Positions 10,956 through 21,585 of a stretch of 64,000 nt of DNA are shown here, one piece after another (position 1 is the first letter of the stretch; every line of letters begins with the position of its first letter). Below the pieces are notes generated by a model. That model was given only the letters and a program-made list of their open reading frames with translations, was not told the origin of the DNA and ran no database searches. This DNA comes from Siphonodentalium dalli (Eukaryota > Mollusca > Scaphopoda > Gadilida > Siphonodentaliidae). The position numbers and the translations under genes were made by a program. Where the stretch lies: assembly GCA_032622095.1 (NCBI GenBank), contig CP136067.1:50443899-50507898 (forward strand), in the 5' to 3' direction.

Positions 10956-12687
10956 GGCCTAAAAAATATATACGTTTGTTTCCGCTAACCCGACCGACCC
11001 TATTTTAATAAACCGCCGACTCTAAACTTTTTATTTTGAGATTTTTTTTTTAAATATCTAAATCTCTATTATATTGGAAGAAAACCAACAATGATATTTT
11101 TGTTGTTGGTAATTAAAACAAATTAGGCATAATTCCATTGTAATTTGTAACTATTATTAATTAATTCGTTGGAATTACCGGTAGACGAGTGTGCAAGACC
11201 TACTTCCGGTATCGTTTCGTTATGAAATTGTCAATGCGTATGAAATAACTGCGGTACGTTTTTTCATTCAAAATTTATTTGAACTTTGACAAAACAATCT
11301 ATGATCCGAGAATGGGTTAATCCATTAGTTATTGATGACTTCACCACTACAATATAAATACATTAACTATTTAACCACAGCATAACATTTATTTCTACGA
11401 ACATTTCATATTGGTACGTTGAATAGTGTCAAATAATGATCAAGTTTCCTATTTTCGTGGTACATATACATCGTTTTTATCATACAGTCACAATGGGCTT
11501 GATTCAGTGCAGCTTTAAACCTTCAGGTCTAACAAATATAGGGTTTCCACTTATCTAATTGAATTCAATTCAATTTTATTGAATTTAGAACAAATATTGT
11601 TTAAAAAGCAAACTTTTTTTTCAAACTTCAAAGTTATTATTTTTGTTTTTTTTAGAAATTAGAAGCTCGGTGACTCAAACCAATACACGTCCTCCCAAAG
11701 CCTCAGTAATTCATCTTAGAAGATTCCTCCTAGCTACTTAATTCAGCTTGGGCTATTTTTTTTGGACAAATGTTTACAGTCAGTTTCATATTTTTCCCAC
11801 GAAATTCCACCCCATACTATTATTTTGCCCCGTATGTTTTTTTAATTTTCCTAAAAATTTCCACCACATACTATTATTCCGCACGTATGTTTATTGGGCA
11901 CTCACGAGGATTGTTGTATGCGCCGCATGCACCGGAATACGTCTGCAAGCGCCCCCCCCCCCCCCCCACAGTAATAATATACAGTATATATATAAGCCCA
12001 CCCACCAGCCCATCCCACCACCCAGTGTCTTATGCGCCTGCGGCTATGGGAATATGCGCCGCAACCGCCCACAATAATAATATATAATGTATCTTATGCG
12101 CCATAGAGTGTCTGCAATGGCCCACAATAATAATATATATAAGCGTCCGCGCCCACCATCTCATCCCACCACGCATAGTGTCTTATGCGGAATGCTAGTG
12201 ACTTCGTCCCAAAATGGCGACCTCATTCTGATTTTATGAGATTTTACGAGATCACCGACAAGTGGGACGAGGTCACCTTTTCAGGACAAAAATTGGTGGG
12301 ACGAGAATGCAGTGGGACGAAGTCACTGGTCACCCTTATGCATCTGCGGCCCCGGGAATATGCACTGCAACTGCCCACAATAATGTGGGGAGTTTGATGC
12401 AGAAGTGAAACCTGCGTTACGGACATGTTATAAAACAGATAAAATGAACGTTATTGTCCCATTTTAGCTTTGTTATATCTCCCTGAGATTGCGTTTTTGT
12501 TTTATCTTTATGGGCTAAACAAATTAGCAATAATATGGCCTGTAATGTCTAAAATTTCCTTAAATATGACACAGTGAATTGCATCCTGAAAAAATAAAAA
12601 GATTTAAAAAAAAAAAGTTTTGCTTACCTACCTACCCAATTTTTGTTCAGTCCGTTAGCGGAAACAAACGTATAATTTTGTTAGGCC
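10956..12687. mobile_element. PIF/Harbinger-like nonautonomous element B (TSD TAA)
   Basis: The element is 1,732 bp, starting GGCCTAAAAAATATATACG and ending CGTATAATTTTGTTAGGCC. Direct TAA duplications sit at 10953-10955 and 12688-12690. It is in opposite orientation to element A. The interior holds three repeats of about 110 bp (11930-12420) built on CCCACAATAATAATATA and TTATGCGCC, a C-run near 11951-11967 and a small inverted-repeat insert at 12197-12327. No transposase frame was seen. Confidence 0.8.
12197..12327. mobile_element. small inverted-repeat insert inside element B
   Basis: AGTGACTTCGTCCCA at 12197-12211 is the exact reverse complement of TGGGACGAAGTCACT at 12313-12327. The 131-bp segment interrupts a local tandem repeat. 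It may be a very short MITE; no duplication of the target is evident. Confidence 0.5.
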
Positions 12688-12969
12688 TAATCGGTTCCAC
12701 ATAACATCAACTCCGTTTTTTCCTCGTTTAACTTAAGTTTATTAAATTCCATCCACGATTTTACATCAGTTATACAGTCCTGTATTTGTTTCAAGTTTTC
12801 AATTATGTCACAAAGCGGGAAAGAAAGGTACATTTGAAAATCGTCAGCATACATGTGGTAACGAACACCATTGGATCTAATTACATCACCGAGCGGCTTG
12901 ACGTACATCGAATATAAAACAGGTCCTAAAACTGAGCCTTGCGGGACTCCGAAGTGAAGCGATGAGGGG

Positions 12970-14065
12970 GGGGGTATGAGATTTGAAATTTCCAACACTA
13001 GGAAAGCTTCAGTTGAGGACATAGTTTTCAAAATTTTCTCACACCGGTCCGAACAACCATGGTCAGTCCGGTGCGTCCTGGTCTCTTGCCTGTAGCCGTG
13101 TGCATTTGTCTGGAGTTAGACCACTAGATGTTAGGATTTATGCAATTTTTCAGGTTAAAAGGATTTATTCATGCAAAGAGTAAAATCCAATATGCTGCTG
13201 GCGGACATGTTTTTTAAGCCAAACAACCCCAAAATGACTCATTCCCATCTACATGTTAATATTAACATCCATGATAAATATCATGATGATCAGACAAACA
13301 GTACGACCTGTAGCCCGCGCCAATGGATTGAATTTTGAAATCCAAAATGGCCACCAGCGGCCATGTTTTTTGGCCGAATGACCCCAAAATGACTCGTTCC
13401 CATCTACATGTCAATGTCAACATTCATGACAAATTTCATAAAGATCAGACCAAAGGTACGACCTGTAGCCCGTGCCAAAGGATTTAGTCATGCAAAGAGT
13501 AAAATCCAAGATGGCTGCTGGCGGCCATGTTTTTTGGCCGAACAACCCCAAAATCACTCGTTCCCATCTACATGTCATTGTTAACATCCATGACAAATTT
13601 CATGAAGTTCTGATCAAAACTACGACCTGTAGCCTGCGCCAAAGGATTTAGTCATGCAAAGAGTAAAATCCAAGATGGCTGCCAGCGGCCATGTTTTTTG
13701 GCCGAACGACCCCAAAATGACTCGTTCCCATCTACATGTCATTATTAACATCAATGACAAATATCATGATGATCAGATGAACAGTACGACCTGTAGCCCG
13801 CGCCAATGGATTGAATCTTGAAATCCAAGATGGCTGCCAGTGCCAGCGGCCATGTTTTTTGGCCGAATGACCCCAAAATGACTCGTTCCCATCTACATGT
13901 CAATGTCAACATTCATGACAAATTTCATGAAGATCAGACCAAAGGTACAACCTGTAGCCCGCGCCAAAGGAAATTGTTGACGGACACACGAACACACGGA
14001 CGACGGACGCCAAACCATGGCAATAGCTCAAACTTACAAAAGTAAGTTGAGCTAAAAATGGGTCC
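12970..14065. repeat. tandem repeat of about 160-170 bp ('AAATCCAAGATGGCTG' family)
   Basis: A partial unit of the 206-bp family (12970-13110) is followed by five units starting near 13179, 13338, 13500, 13669 and 13819. Each has AAATCCAAxATGG, CGGCCATGTTTTTTGG, ACTCGTTCCCATCTACATG and TACGACCTGTAGCCCG. The last unit ends in TTGTTGACGGACACACG and CCATGGCAATAGCTCAAAC, the terminal phrase also seen at 4990-5040. Confidence 0.85.
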
Positions 14066-14622
14066 ATGACTACCTGCCCCTGAGTCAAACCGCCCCGGGC
14101 GAACCGGCCAGCCTAAAAATTATAATGGTAATTAGGTGGTTTGAGGGGATTATGAGGTGTTCGTTTAACCCGTTGAGTGCCAGGGGCCGATCTCATCGGC
14201 CCTAAACCTACACAATAAGTCTGTTAAAGAATATAAGAATAAATCATTAAAATTGTAAAAAAAAAATTATTAGGAATGCTACCCCCAAGCCTACTTCTCC
14301 TTGTTTGTAATTGACTATAAAATAATAAAACTAAGTAGATTCTATTAGAATATAGTGTAATTTATTGTTTTATTGAATAAAACATGGAAAAACATGATGT
14401 TTACAATAGAGATCAATATTTGCCATGAATAAGCTTCAGAATGCAAGGAAAGAACTTCACATACATTATGTACTGCATACGGTAGTGGTGATCTTAAAGC
14501 CACATGGTAGTTTGAGCTCCAAAAATAGACATGCTTTTGAATTTTTCCCAGTATCGAAATAGGTCTATAAATACTTTATCTACATTTCTATTGAAGTCAT
14601 ATGAATTTAAAGAAATACAACT
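14066..14622. other. no gene; possible end of a TTAA-type MITE
   Basis: At 14164 the sequence TTAACCCGTTGAGTGCC followed by GGGCCGATCTCATCGGCCC looks like the left end of a TTAA-flanked MITE with a small terminal hairpin. I could not find the matching right end. The rest is AT-rich without recognisable features. Confidence 0.4.
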
Positions 14623-14626
14623 TTAA

Positions 14627-15017
14627 CCCTTTACCCAACAGAACGGCCCTGTGCCAATGCATTCTCTTATATATGCGAGTCGACCATAGGTCACCTCGCA
14701 TATATAAGAGAATGCATTGGCTTAACACATTAAAAATTATAAAATTGTTAAAGAATGTAAGAAAAAATGGTAAAAAGTGTTAATTTTTTTTTTTTTTTAG
14801 GCCAATGCATTCTCTTATATATGCGAGATGACCTATGGTCGACTCGCATATATAAGAGAATGCATTGGCACAGGGCATAACTGTAACTATCACAATGTGG
14901 TCAAGGAGCCGGTTCCAATGATATCCATATTTGTATGGTTCTATTGAGACAGACCGAAGATATTTTAGGCTGTTGAAGCTTTATTTGGCCGGTTTTGGCC
15001 GTTTGTTGGGTAAAGGG
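14627..15017. mobile_element. piggyBac-like MITE with two internal hairpins
   Basis: The 391-bp element has CCCTTTACCCAACA at the left and TGTTGGGTAAAGGG at the right, flanked by TTAA at 14623-14626 and 15018-15021. Inside are two hairpins, 14655-14722 and about 14802-14870, each built from GCCAATGCATTCTCTTATA and its reverse complement. The two hairpins are inverted relative to each other. The same GCATTCTCTTATATATGCGA core returns at 57578-57597, and a diverged relative lies at 56599-56738. Confidence 0.85.
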
Positions 15018-15831
15018 TTAAACACGGTGTTTGGGTCCCAAACAAACAGTCATGAGCAAGACATTGAACAGAATGAAGCATTCCGTGCTAGACTATTCCT
15101 GATATGGTAGAAATAATGAGTATTGTTTCACTTCTGTGGGAAAAATTTAAAACAGCTGGAACATGACTATGGCCATGGACAGTATTATTATGTAGCCATT
15201 AAATATACTATATAGCATACGTAGCCATTATATGTATGTTGATATTTCGTTTATTTGTCAATCTATCTTATACTTCCTTCCAAAATTACTTAGACAAAAT
15301 TTGGAAGCTTGAATGAGCCATATCATTTGGAAGCTTGAATGAACCATGTCCGTTTAAGACAAAATTTGGAAGCTTGAATGAATTTATGAGCCATGTCCAT
15401 TTAAAAACAACTGTGTTAAATATTATTAGCCAGGAAGGCCGTTATGTCATGTAGCAAGTAGTTAAAACTATTATATTCAAATTAATAGTCCTAAATATAT
15501 GTATGGTATGATCTAGATATAAGTGAGTAATTAGAGTTCACTCCATTGCAGTGGCTATGCCATAATAGCATGCTGTGTGAAAGCATGAGTTCCCTGTATG
15601 TGAACAATATTCAACCTGCTTAAAAAGTCACCTCCCTACCACTAATGTTCAATGTTTGCATCCATACTAGTGTTGCACCTTTTAATGTCTGCCTGTCACA
15701 ACAACAGAACTCGAATTTAACTTCAGAATGTTGAGAAAATCTATGTCCAAACTCATTTAAATTCTATTAACCAATACCCCTTCACATATCAAATTGAGTT
15801 AAACGTATATAGACTCAATCATGAACCATAA
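15018..15831. other. no gene recognised
   Basis: The stretch is AT-rich. A short tandem phrase (GGAAGCTTGAATGA with ATGTCC(A/G)TTTAA) repeats at about 15302-15395. No exon signals were convincing. Confidence 0.4.
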
Positions 15832-16162
15832 GCCTAAAATACATCGTTTATTCTTGCTTCATGTTCCCTATTTTCGAGGTAGTCCATTATTTTGCGATGA
15901 AATTCCCGTTTTTGGATGTTTGATGTGTTTTGTGAGATTGCTTTACACAGTTAATTAACTTAATTATGCTGACTCATTGAATTAAATTAATGACTGCAAC
16001 TAATAGAAAATGGAAGATGATTTTGCATATTTGTGCATGGAATTTTTCCAGGTGGCACGAAAATAAAACCAGATGCGGACTAATTTTGCAAAATGAATAA
16101 AATGAAAACCAAATAGGGGCGAGCGGGTCACCGGAAACACAGGTGTTTTTTTTTTTTTGGCC
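15832..16162. mobile_element. PIF/Harbinger-like MITE C (TSD TAA)
   Basis: The element starts GCCTAAAATACATCG (first G probably lost) and ends CACAGGTGTTTTTTT...GGCC. TAA lies on both sides (15829-15831 and 16163-16165). The right end, with GGGTCACCGGAAACACAGG, matches the right end of element A. At about 331 bp it is a short member of the same family. Confidence 0.7.
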
Positions 16163-16486
16163 TAACAGGTCTCAATATATATAATCTTCACAATTAAGGG
16201 TGACTTGACTTTGATACTGAAACTGGGTTAGTGACAGTATTGACTCTGAGTTCCAAAGACACGGTTTGAGTCGAAAATTCCGCTAAAACAAAAAACAAAA
16301 ATATTTTAAAAAAGGCATCACTCCCACTTCAAGAGGACAGAGCCAACTTGATGCGGACTCCAACACAACCATAGTTTGTGAAGTTAAACTAAGACCATAC
16401 AAACTATTAGACTAGTTTGGGGTACTACACTTATTTTAATACAGAACTTGACAGAAGGCGAGAAGCTCCTGTCGAAAACTTGTGAG

Positions 16487-16740
16487 CACATGCAGTTACT
16501 GGACATAAAGTCCCAAAAAATAAGGTTTTAATCGAATTTATAAATCAGTACGTATCCTAATATAATGAACAAAAGTTATGAAAGTATTACCAAATGGCTG
16601 GACAAACATATCTAAAAAAAAAAGCACTAAACATAAAACACCGGGCATATGTCGCATGTTTCTTATAAATAAAATGCATGTAGCTTCAACTCTGCAGCAA
16701 TAAAATCATTCCGGATCCCAAATTAACGGAGTTTAAATTT
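16487..16740. repeat. copy 1 of a terminal-type repeat shared with 20175-20445 and 25598-25985
   Basis: The phrase ACTGGACATAAAGTCCC followed by AATAAGGTTTTAATCGA occurs here and at about 20181 in the same orientation. It occurs at 25935-25985 in reverse. The copy also carries ACCAAATGGCTGGACAAACA, matching in reverse 25865-25885, and CACCGGGCATA, matching in reverse 20376-20387. These copies bracket the nested elements and the hAT transposase. Confidence 0.7.
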
Positions 16741-18545
16741 TTTTTCACCATTAGCGAAGAGTGACTCTCTCTGGCGGGTCCTACTAAACAACGAACACAA
16801 ATGAACACATGTCCAAAAAGCGGAATAGAAGGGTGAATAGATGGGTGAAATTGGGTTTGTGGGTGCGTGTGGGTCCATTCTATGTGTGTGTGGTGTTATT
16901 TCCAACTTTGGTGACTTATTTTTGGAGTTATTAGCATTATTTTAATACAAAGCTACTAAAAAACGAACACAAACGAACATAACATTGGCCGTATAGCGCT
17001 ATTTATAAGGTGTTAATCAAGGTGTTAATTAACTACCAATTACTCTACGGCTTATACTCTGTCTCTTTGTTAATTACACATTACTGAGTTGTCTTTATCT
17101 GGGCTTGGGACCAGTATACTTCCTAGAAGTCACCGGATTTAAAGTTATGTTTGTTTTTTAAATTATTAGGCACGGGCTCATTTCGCTGGCGCGATTTATT
17201 CCGTTAATGTATCTTTGGAACTCGCTAATGAGTTTAAGATTTGTCATTGATACATGAACGATTATGAGGTAAATTACTTTTCAACATGGCGCAGTTTGAT
17301 CGAACAAGCATGTCGCGCAAACTCAGATTTTTTTCTGTAAGCTATAGTCACTCTTTTGTTGAGAATCTCAGACAATTGCAGTTTGAAAATGCTTGCGGAA
17401 TCAACATTTCTGCGTTTGAACAATTGCTTTTCGCGTTCCAAGCGTTTTGGTTTAGTTTCATCCTCCTCGGCTAGAATTACCATCTTAGAATCTTACATCA
17501 TGGTCAGGTAAATTGAAATACTTTGCAACACAAAATCATTATCTAATCGAATATCTGAGAGATGGTTGGTCATTCGTTGGTCAAGTATTGTCACACAACA
17601 TTTTTTGCATGGGATGAGTAATAAAGAGCGTATCTTTTCAGCTTAGAAGATATGTAGGGAAATTGGTACAGATTGATCAGATATATATATCACAAGTGCT
17701 GATCTTTCAGTAGAGCTGGCTAATTGTCAATCAGTTGAAGTTTGGAATTTGGAATTGCCACTCACAAAATTAAGAAGTCTTCGCAACCGTTCTGCTGTCA
17801 TGTTTGTCCAAATTTCGTGTCTAACTTTTGAAGATGCAATATGTGATGAGGTAAAATCCCCACCACCGTGAAGGGCTCCTCGAATGTCACGCAGTTGGTC
17901 AGTCACTATTTCATTTCAATTGTCTGTCAAATCAGTTACTAGTAATTATTTTGCCTTCTAATTGTTTTCTAATATATTATTTTTGTTAGTAGGCTATTAT
18001 TAGCGGCTATTCGTCCAACATTTCGGAATTTTTGAATTTTGCTTTCTAGTATTGAAAACTTGTATGATCCTAGTGCAGATAAAGAGGTCCACGCATGTAG
18101 AATAGGCACTTCATTTGAATTATATTTCCTTAAAATATTGGGATTTAAAGCTAATAGTAAACTGAACTGAATTGTTTTTTTGTTTTTTTTTAATCCGCCT
18201 AACTTCTATGAAGTCTGCTGATCGCAAGCTCAGATAAAGGCTGAGGGGAGTTAAACAAAGTCTAATAGTGAATGAAATAAAGTCAAAACAACTCAGAAAA
18301 TTGTAATTAAGAAGGAGACAGCGTAAGCCGCAGAGTAAGCGGTAGTTAATTAACACCTTGATTAACGCCTTATAAAGTGCAATATATACGGCCAATGTTA
18401 TGTTCGTTTGTGTTCGTTGTTTAGTAGCTTTGTATTAAAATAATGCTAATAGCTACAAAAATAAGTCATCAAAGTTGGAAATAACACCACATACACATAG
18501 AATGGACCCACACGCACTCACAAACCCAATTTCACCCTTCTATTC

Positions 18546-20046
18546 GGGTGATACTATTTACCGAGAACAACCGAGAACAAGTCTAAAATTATTAATTACG
18601 TCATAATAATGTTCAATTATAGTGTGTATATCAATCTTAAGTGAATATTATACCATATTGACTTTTTAAATGACATATACCGGTATGTATAGTTATTATT
18701 GGTATACCGAGTAATTTTGTAATCGTGTCCTCGGATGCCTTTGTGCAGTGCGTTCTCAAATAACTCGAAACCTATAGAGGATCAAAGTCGCTCTAAGCTC
18801 TATGTGGGCAATGTCTAGGCCCTGTGACTATAGGCAAAACAACTTTAAAGCTGCCAGACACTCTTGCCAAACCGAGAAGGCACTACAAACCGAGAACAAG
18901 CTTAGTTAATTAATCACTACCCTCAGCCGATGCGCTGCACGTTGAGGTATAACGATTACAATTGGTTAAGAATATATATGTCGGTTAAATGCATAAAGTT
19001 AACATTTTAATGAAAAAATGGACGTCTACTCTATATGTCTATAATGTTTCCTGATATTGTAAGTATATAACACGTTATTTAACGCATACTTGGCATTTTA
19101 AATTAAAACTTGTTCTGGGTAAATTGTAAATTGCTTTCAAGCGTGAAATATTTTAGTCTGTAATCTTGGCATGAATTAATTGGTTAAATGCCGTCTGTTT
19201 TGCGTAATTATATCAGCTTCTATGAGCTGTCTCATCAAATGTTCAATCCAATTTCACTTGCTGATTTAAAGGTACGGTTGGCCTTGGTGGTGGGTATCCT
19301 GTGAAAATATTTTCACCTGTCAAAAACCGCCACAAACAGAAAGAACATTGAAATGTAGACCGACTTTGTGCGTATACAAATAAGAAATATTGCATAAACA
19401 GTATGTTATTGTCATATTTTTGACCATTGTTATGTAAACAAAAGCATAAAAAGTTACTTTTCTGGTGTTTGTTTATATTATGATGGTAAACATAAAGAGC
19501 GTTCTGTTGGTGAATTCCTGATATGGAACTAATAAAGAGTGTTTATGCCATCTGTGTGTGATTAGCCAGTAGCATTGAGCTGTCTTCTGTACGGTAACAC
19601 AATCAGGCTCTTGCTTACGTTAAATATAGTAGGTCTTTATGATAACATGCTGTTTATGCTGATTGGAACAAATATGAATATTTTTGACAACTAAGGCCTC
19701 ATGTGCCTTTAAGAAGAAACACGTCTTTGTATACACAACTTAATGAATTTTGATCACCAATCAGACCCATCATGCAGCTAGTTCTTAGTTAATTAACACC
19801 TAGGCACGACTCATGCCTTTGTGTTACCGCCAACCGAGAACAAGGCGGCTGCGATGTTCCAGGTTCTTGGTACCGGTATATCGGTACCCATAATAACTAC
19901 ATATATGTCATCTAAAAGGTCAAACATGGTATAATATTCACTTCTGATTGATATATACACTATAATTGAACATTATTATGACTTAACTATTAATTTTAGA
20001 CTTGTTCTCAGTTGTTCTCGGTTGTTCTCGGTAATTAGTATCTCCG
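18546..20046. mobile_element. hAT-like nonautonomous element with 8-bp TSD
   Basis: The 1,501-bp element is flanked by TTCTATTC at 18538-18545 and 20047-20054. The ends are inverted: GGGTGATACTATTTACCGAG at the left and CTCGGTAATTAGTATCTCCG at the right. Inverted similarity continues for about 150 bp, through repeated ACCGAGAACA blocks and a GGTATACC/ACCGGTAT region. Eight-bp duplications fit hAT (or Merlin). No transposase was seen. A TTAA-flanked MITE is nested at 19270-19708. Confidence 0.8.
19270..19708. mobile_element. TTAA-flanked MITE nested in the hAT-like element
   Basis: TTAA stands at 19266-19269 and 19709-19712. The ends are AGGTACGGTTGGCCT and AGGCCTCATGTGCCT, imperfectly inverted. 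The first 90 bases resemble 42935-43025 (GGTGGGTATCCTG / GTGGGTATGCTG, CATAAACAGAAAG-like), a second truncated copy. Confidence 0.6.
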
Positions 20047-20174
20047 TTCTATTCCGCTTTTTGGACCTGTGTTCGTTTATGTTCGTTGTTTAGTAGGACC
20101 GTCTCTGGCACTGCAGAGTTGTATGTACAGTGTACTAGTACTACTACTAGTAGCTGAGTTGAGACTTGACTCGA

Positions 20175-20640
20175 GCACAGTTACTGGACATAAAGTCCCA
20201 AAAATAAGGTTTTAATCGAGTTTATAAATCGGTATCCTACTATAAGGATCCCGATTTATAAACTCGATTAAAACCTTATTCGAGTATGTTATTTATACTA
20301 TAGTATACTCTATTATACTAAAAGGAAACAGGCGACATAATCACATGTCAATAAATTGTCATACAAATTACAATGTATGCCCGGTGTTTTGTGCTTAAGG
20401 ACTTTGCTAACCCAATTTTCCCCAAATTTAATGGAGTCCAAAACAAAGGTTTATGTTCACTTTTATTAGTAACCACAGTAACCAAACCCATGAATGCAAC
20501 ATTTTAAGAGTATAATTCATGGTAGATTATGTTAGAAATTCAAAATGTGGAATTTATAGAAGTTTTTAAAATAAATTTTTTCGAACCCAAAATCTACAAG
20601 CACAAAGTCAATATCAAAGAAAAAAATGGGAATTAAGGAA
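20175..20640. repeat. left inverted-repeat arm next to the hAT transposase
   Basis: Positions about 20378-20640 are the reverse complement of about 25598-25855. Shared phrases include AGGACTTTGCTAACCCAATT, TAGTAACCACAGTAACCAAA and GAGTATAATTCATGGT. The first part (20175-20290) contains a local palindrome: ATAAACTCGATTAAAACC after its own reverse complement. The arms enclose 21586-23974, so they may be long subterminal repeats of the element that carried that transposase. Confidence 0.7.
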
Positions 20641-21585
20641 AATTTTCCTAGGCGAAAAAATTGCCTAGGAAAAATCATTTAGCCTAGGCATTTTTCACTT
20701 TGGCCTAGGCAATTTTCAATAAAGTGTTGATGTTATTATATTATGATGAATTATTGTTCACAAGTTAAAATATCATGTTATGAAAGCTTTATTTCAGAAA
20801 AGACTTCATTATTAAAGTCATTTTCTCTCTGAGTATCATTCACTTCATTCAGTTTATGTGCCCCAAGTGGTGGGGTATGATGATTAGATCTATTACAATG
20901 GGCTGGGCATATGCATGTAGGGTTATCACTCACTGATCTGAAGTGAATTTTATTATGAATGAGTCATGACCATTGTTTGAATGCACGAGGGGAATTTTTT
21001 TTATCAATTATTTGTTTGTTTTTGAACTGAGTGAGTATGGTGTTTTAAAGATTTTAAACTTTCTCAGCATGATTTGATGTGGGTTAAAAAATAGAATCAT
21101 TCAATCATTGAAACTCAAATATTTTAAAATGAAAATTTCTCAACAACTGGTACTTCTACTATTGCTGAAGGCAAAAAAAAAGTGCCGAAGTGCACACAGG
21201 GTTCGAAATATCATTCTAAAAAATGTCTTAATGATGAACAGTTTTTGTGTCTGCCATGATTTTAGTTAGAGAATAATTGTACAGCATGGTGTTCCAAAGA
21301 AAATTGAACTGACAATAAACTGCATTTCAGGAAAACAGTTAAAGTAACTGCATTACGATTTATAGTGCCGATCATAATACATGTGTACCCTTCAGCACAT
21401 TTTCAAACCTGTGTACCCTTCAGCACTTTTTGTAGTGTTCATGTTGAGAGTTACCCCTTCAACGCCAGTGTATTGCACATAATCAGTCAGTTCAAAAAAC
21501 ACAAAAACAAAACGATACAAATTGTGGGATAATTTTAATCTATTTAATTACGTCACCATTCAGTTCACTGTCAGAGTATAACTAT
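20641..21585. other. hAT-flanking region without gene
   Basis: At 20650-20720 there are several TTGCCTAGG / CCTAGGCA palindromic repeats. At about 21380-21445 the phrase GTGTACCCTTCAGCAC occurs twice. CACAGGGTTCGAAATATC at about 21192 resembles an hAT terminus but has no matching inverted partner that I could find. Confidence 0.4.

Larger units (their letters stand above)
8334..12965 (-). pseudogene. CR1/L2-type non-LTR retrotransposon, 5'-truncated, interrupted twice
   Basis: Minus-strand reverse transcriptase coding is spread over three pieces. The first (12965-12688) has [11 protein letters not shown] and the catalytic YADD. The second (10955-10857) reads ...KHTDVHHIKIGDSDIQL then SSSVKILGVVLD. 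The third (9121 to about 8510) has VFSKLDYCNAILAGI, LLQELHYLPIRARIDYK and the C-terminal (T)YGDTAFDSYAPNVWNSL. The order is that of CR1/L2-clade LINEs. The gaps are two inserted DNA elements; removing each with one copy of its 3-bp duplication restores a single frame. A stop (TAA, near 8655) breaks the C-terminal part. Endonuclease and 5' RT are missing, with truncation at about 12965. The 3' end carries (ATT)n on the minus strand (8334-8355 on plus), as expected for these clades. It is not functional. Confidence 0.85.
16745..20125. mobile_element. inverted-repeat element of about 3.4 kb, interrupted by a later insertion
   Basis: The left arm (about 16745-17045) is the reverse complement of 18335-18545 joined to 20047-20120. 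Shared phrases include GAACACAAACGAACATAACA, CAAAGTTGGAAATAACACCA in reverse, and AAAAAGCGGAATAGAA. The right arm is split by the 18546-20046 element. The core between the arms (17045-18335) has no convincing transposase; a 69-residue minus-strand frame at 17274-17483 (MVILAEEDETKPKRLEREKQ and on) is charged and might be a remnant, but I cannot assign it. Confidence 0.65.
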
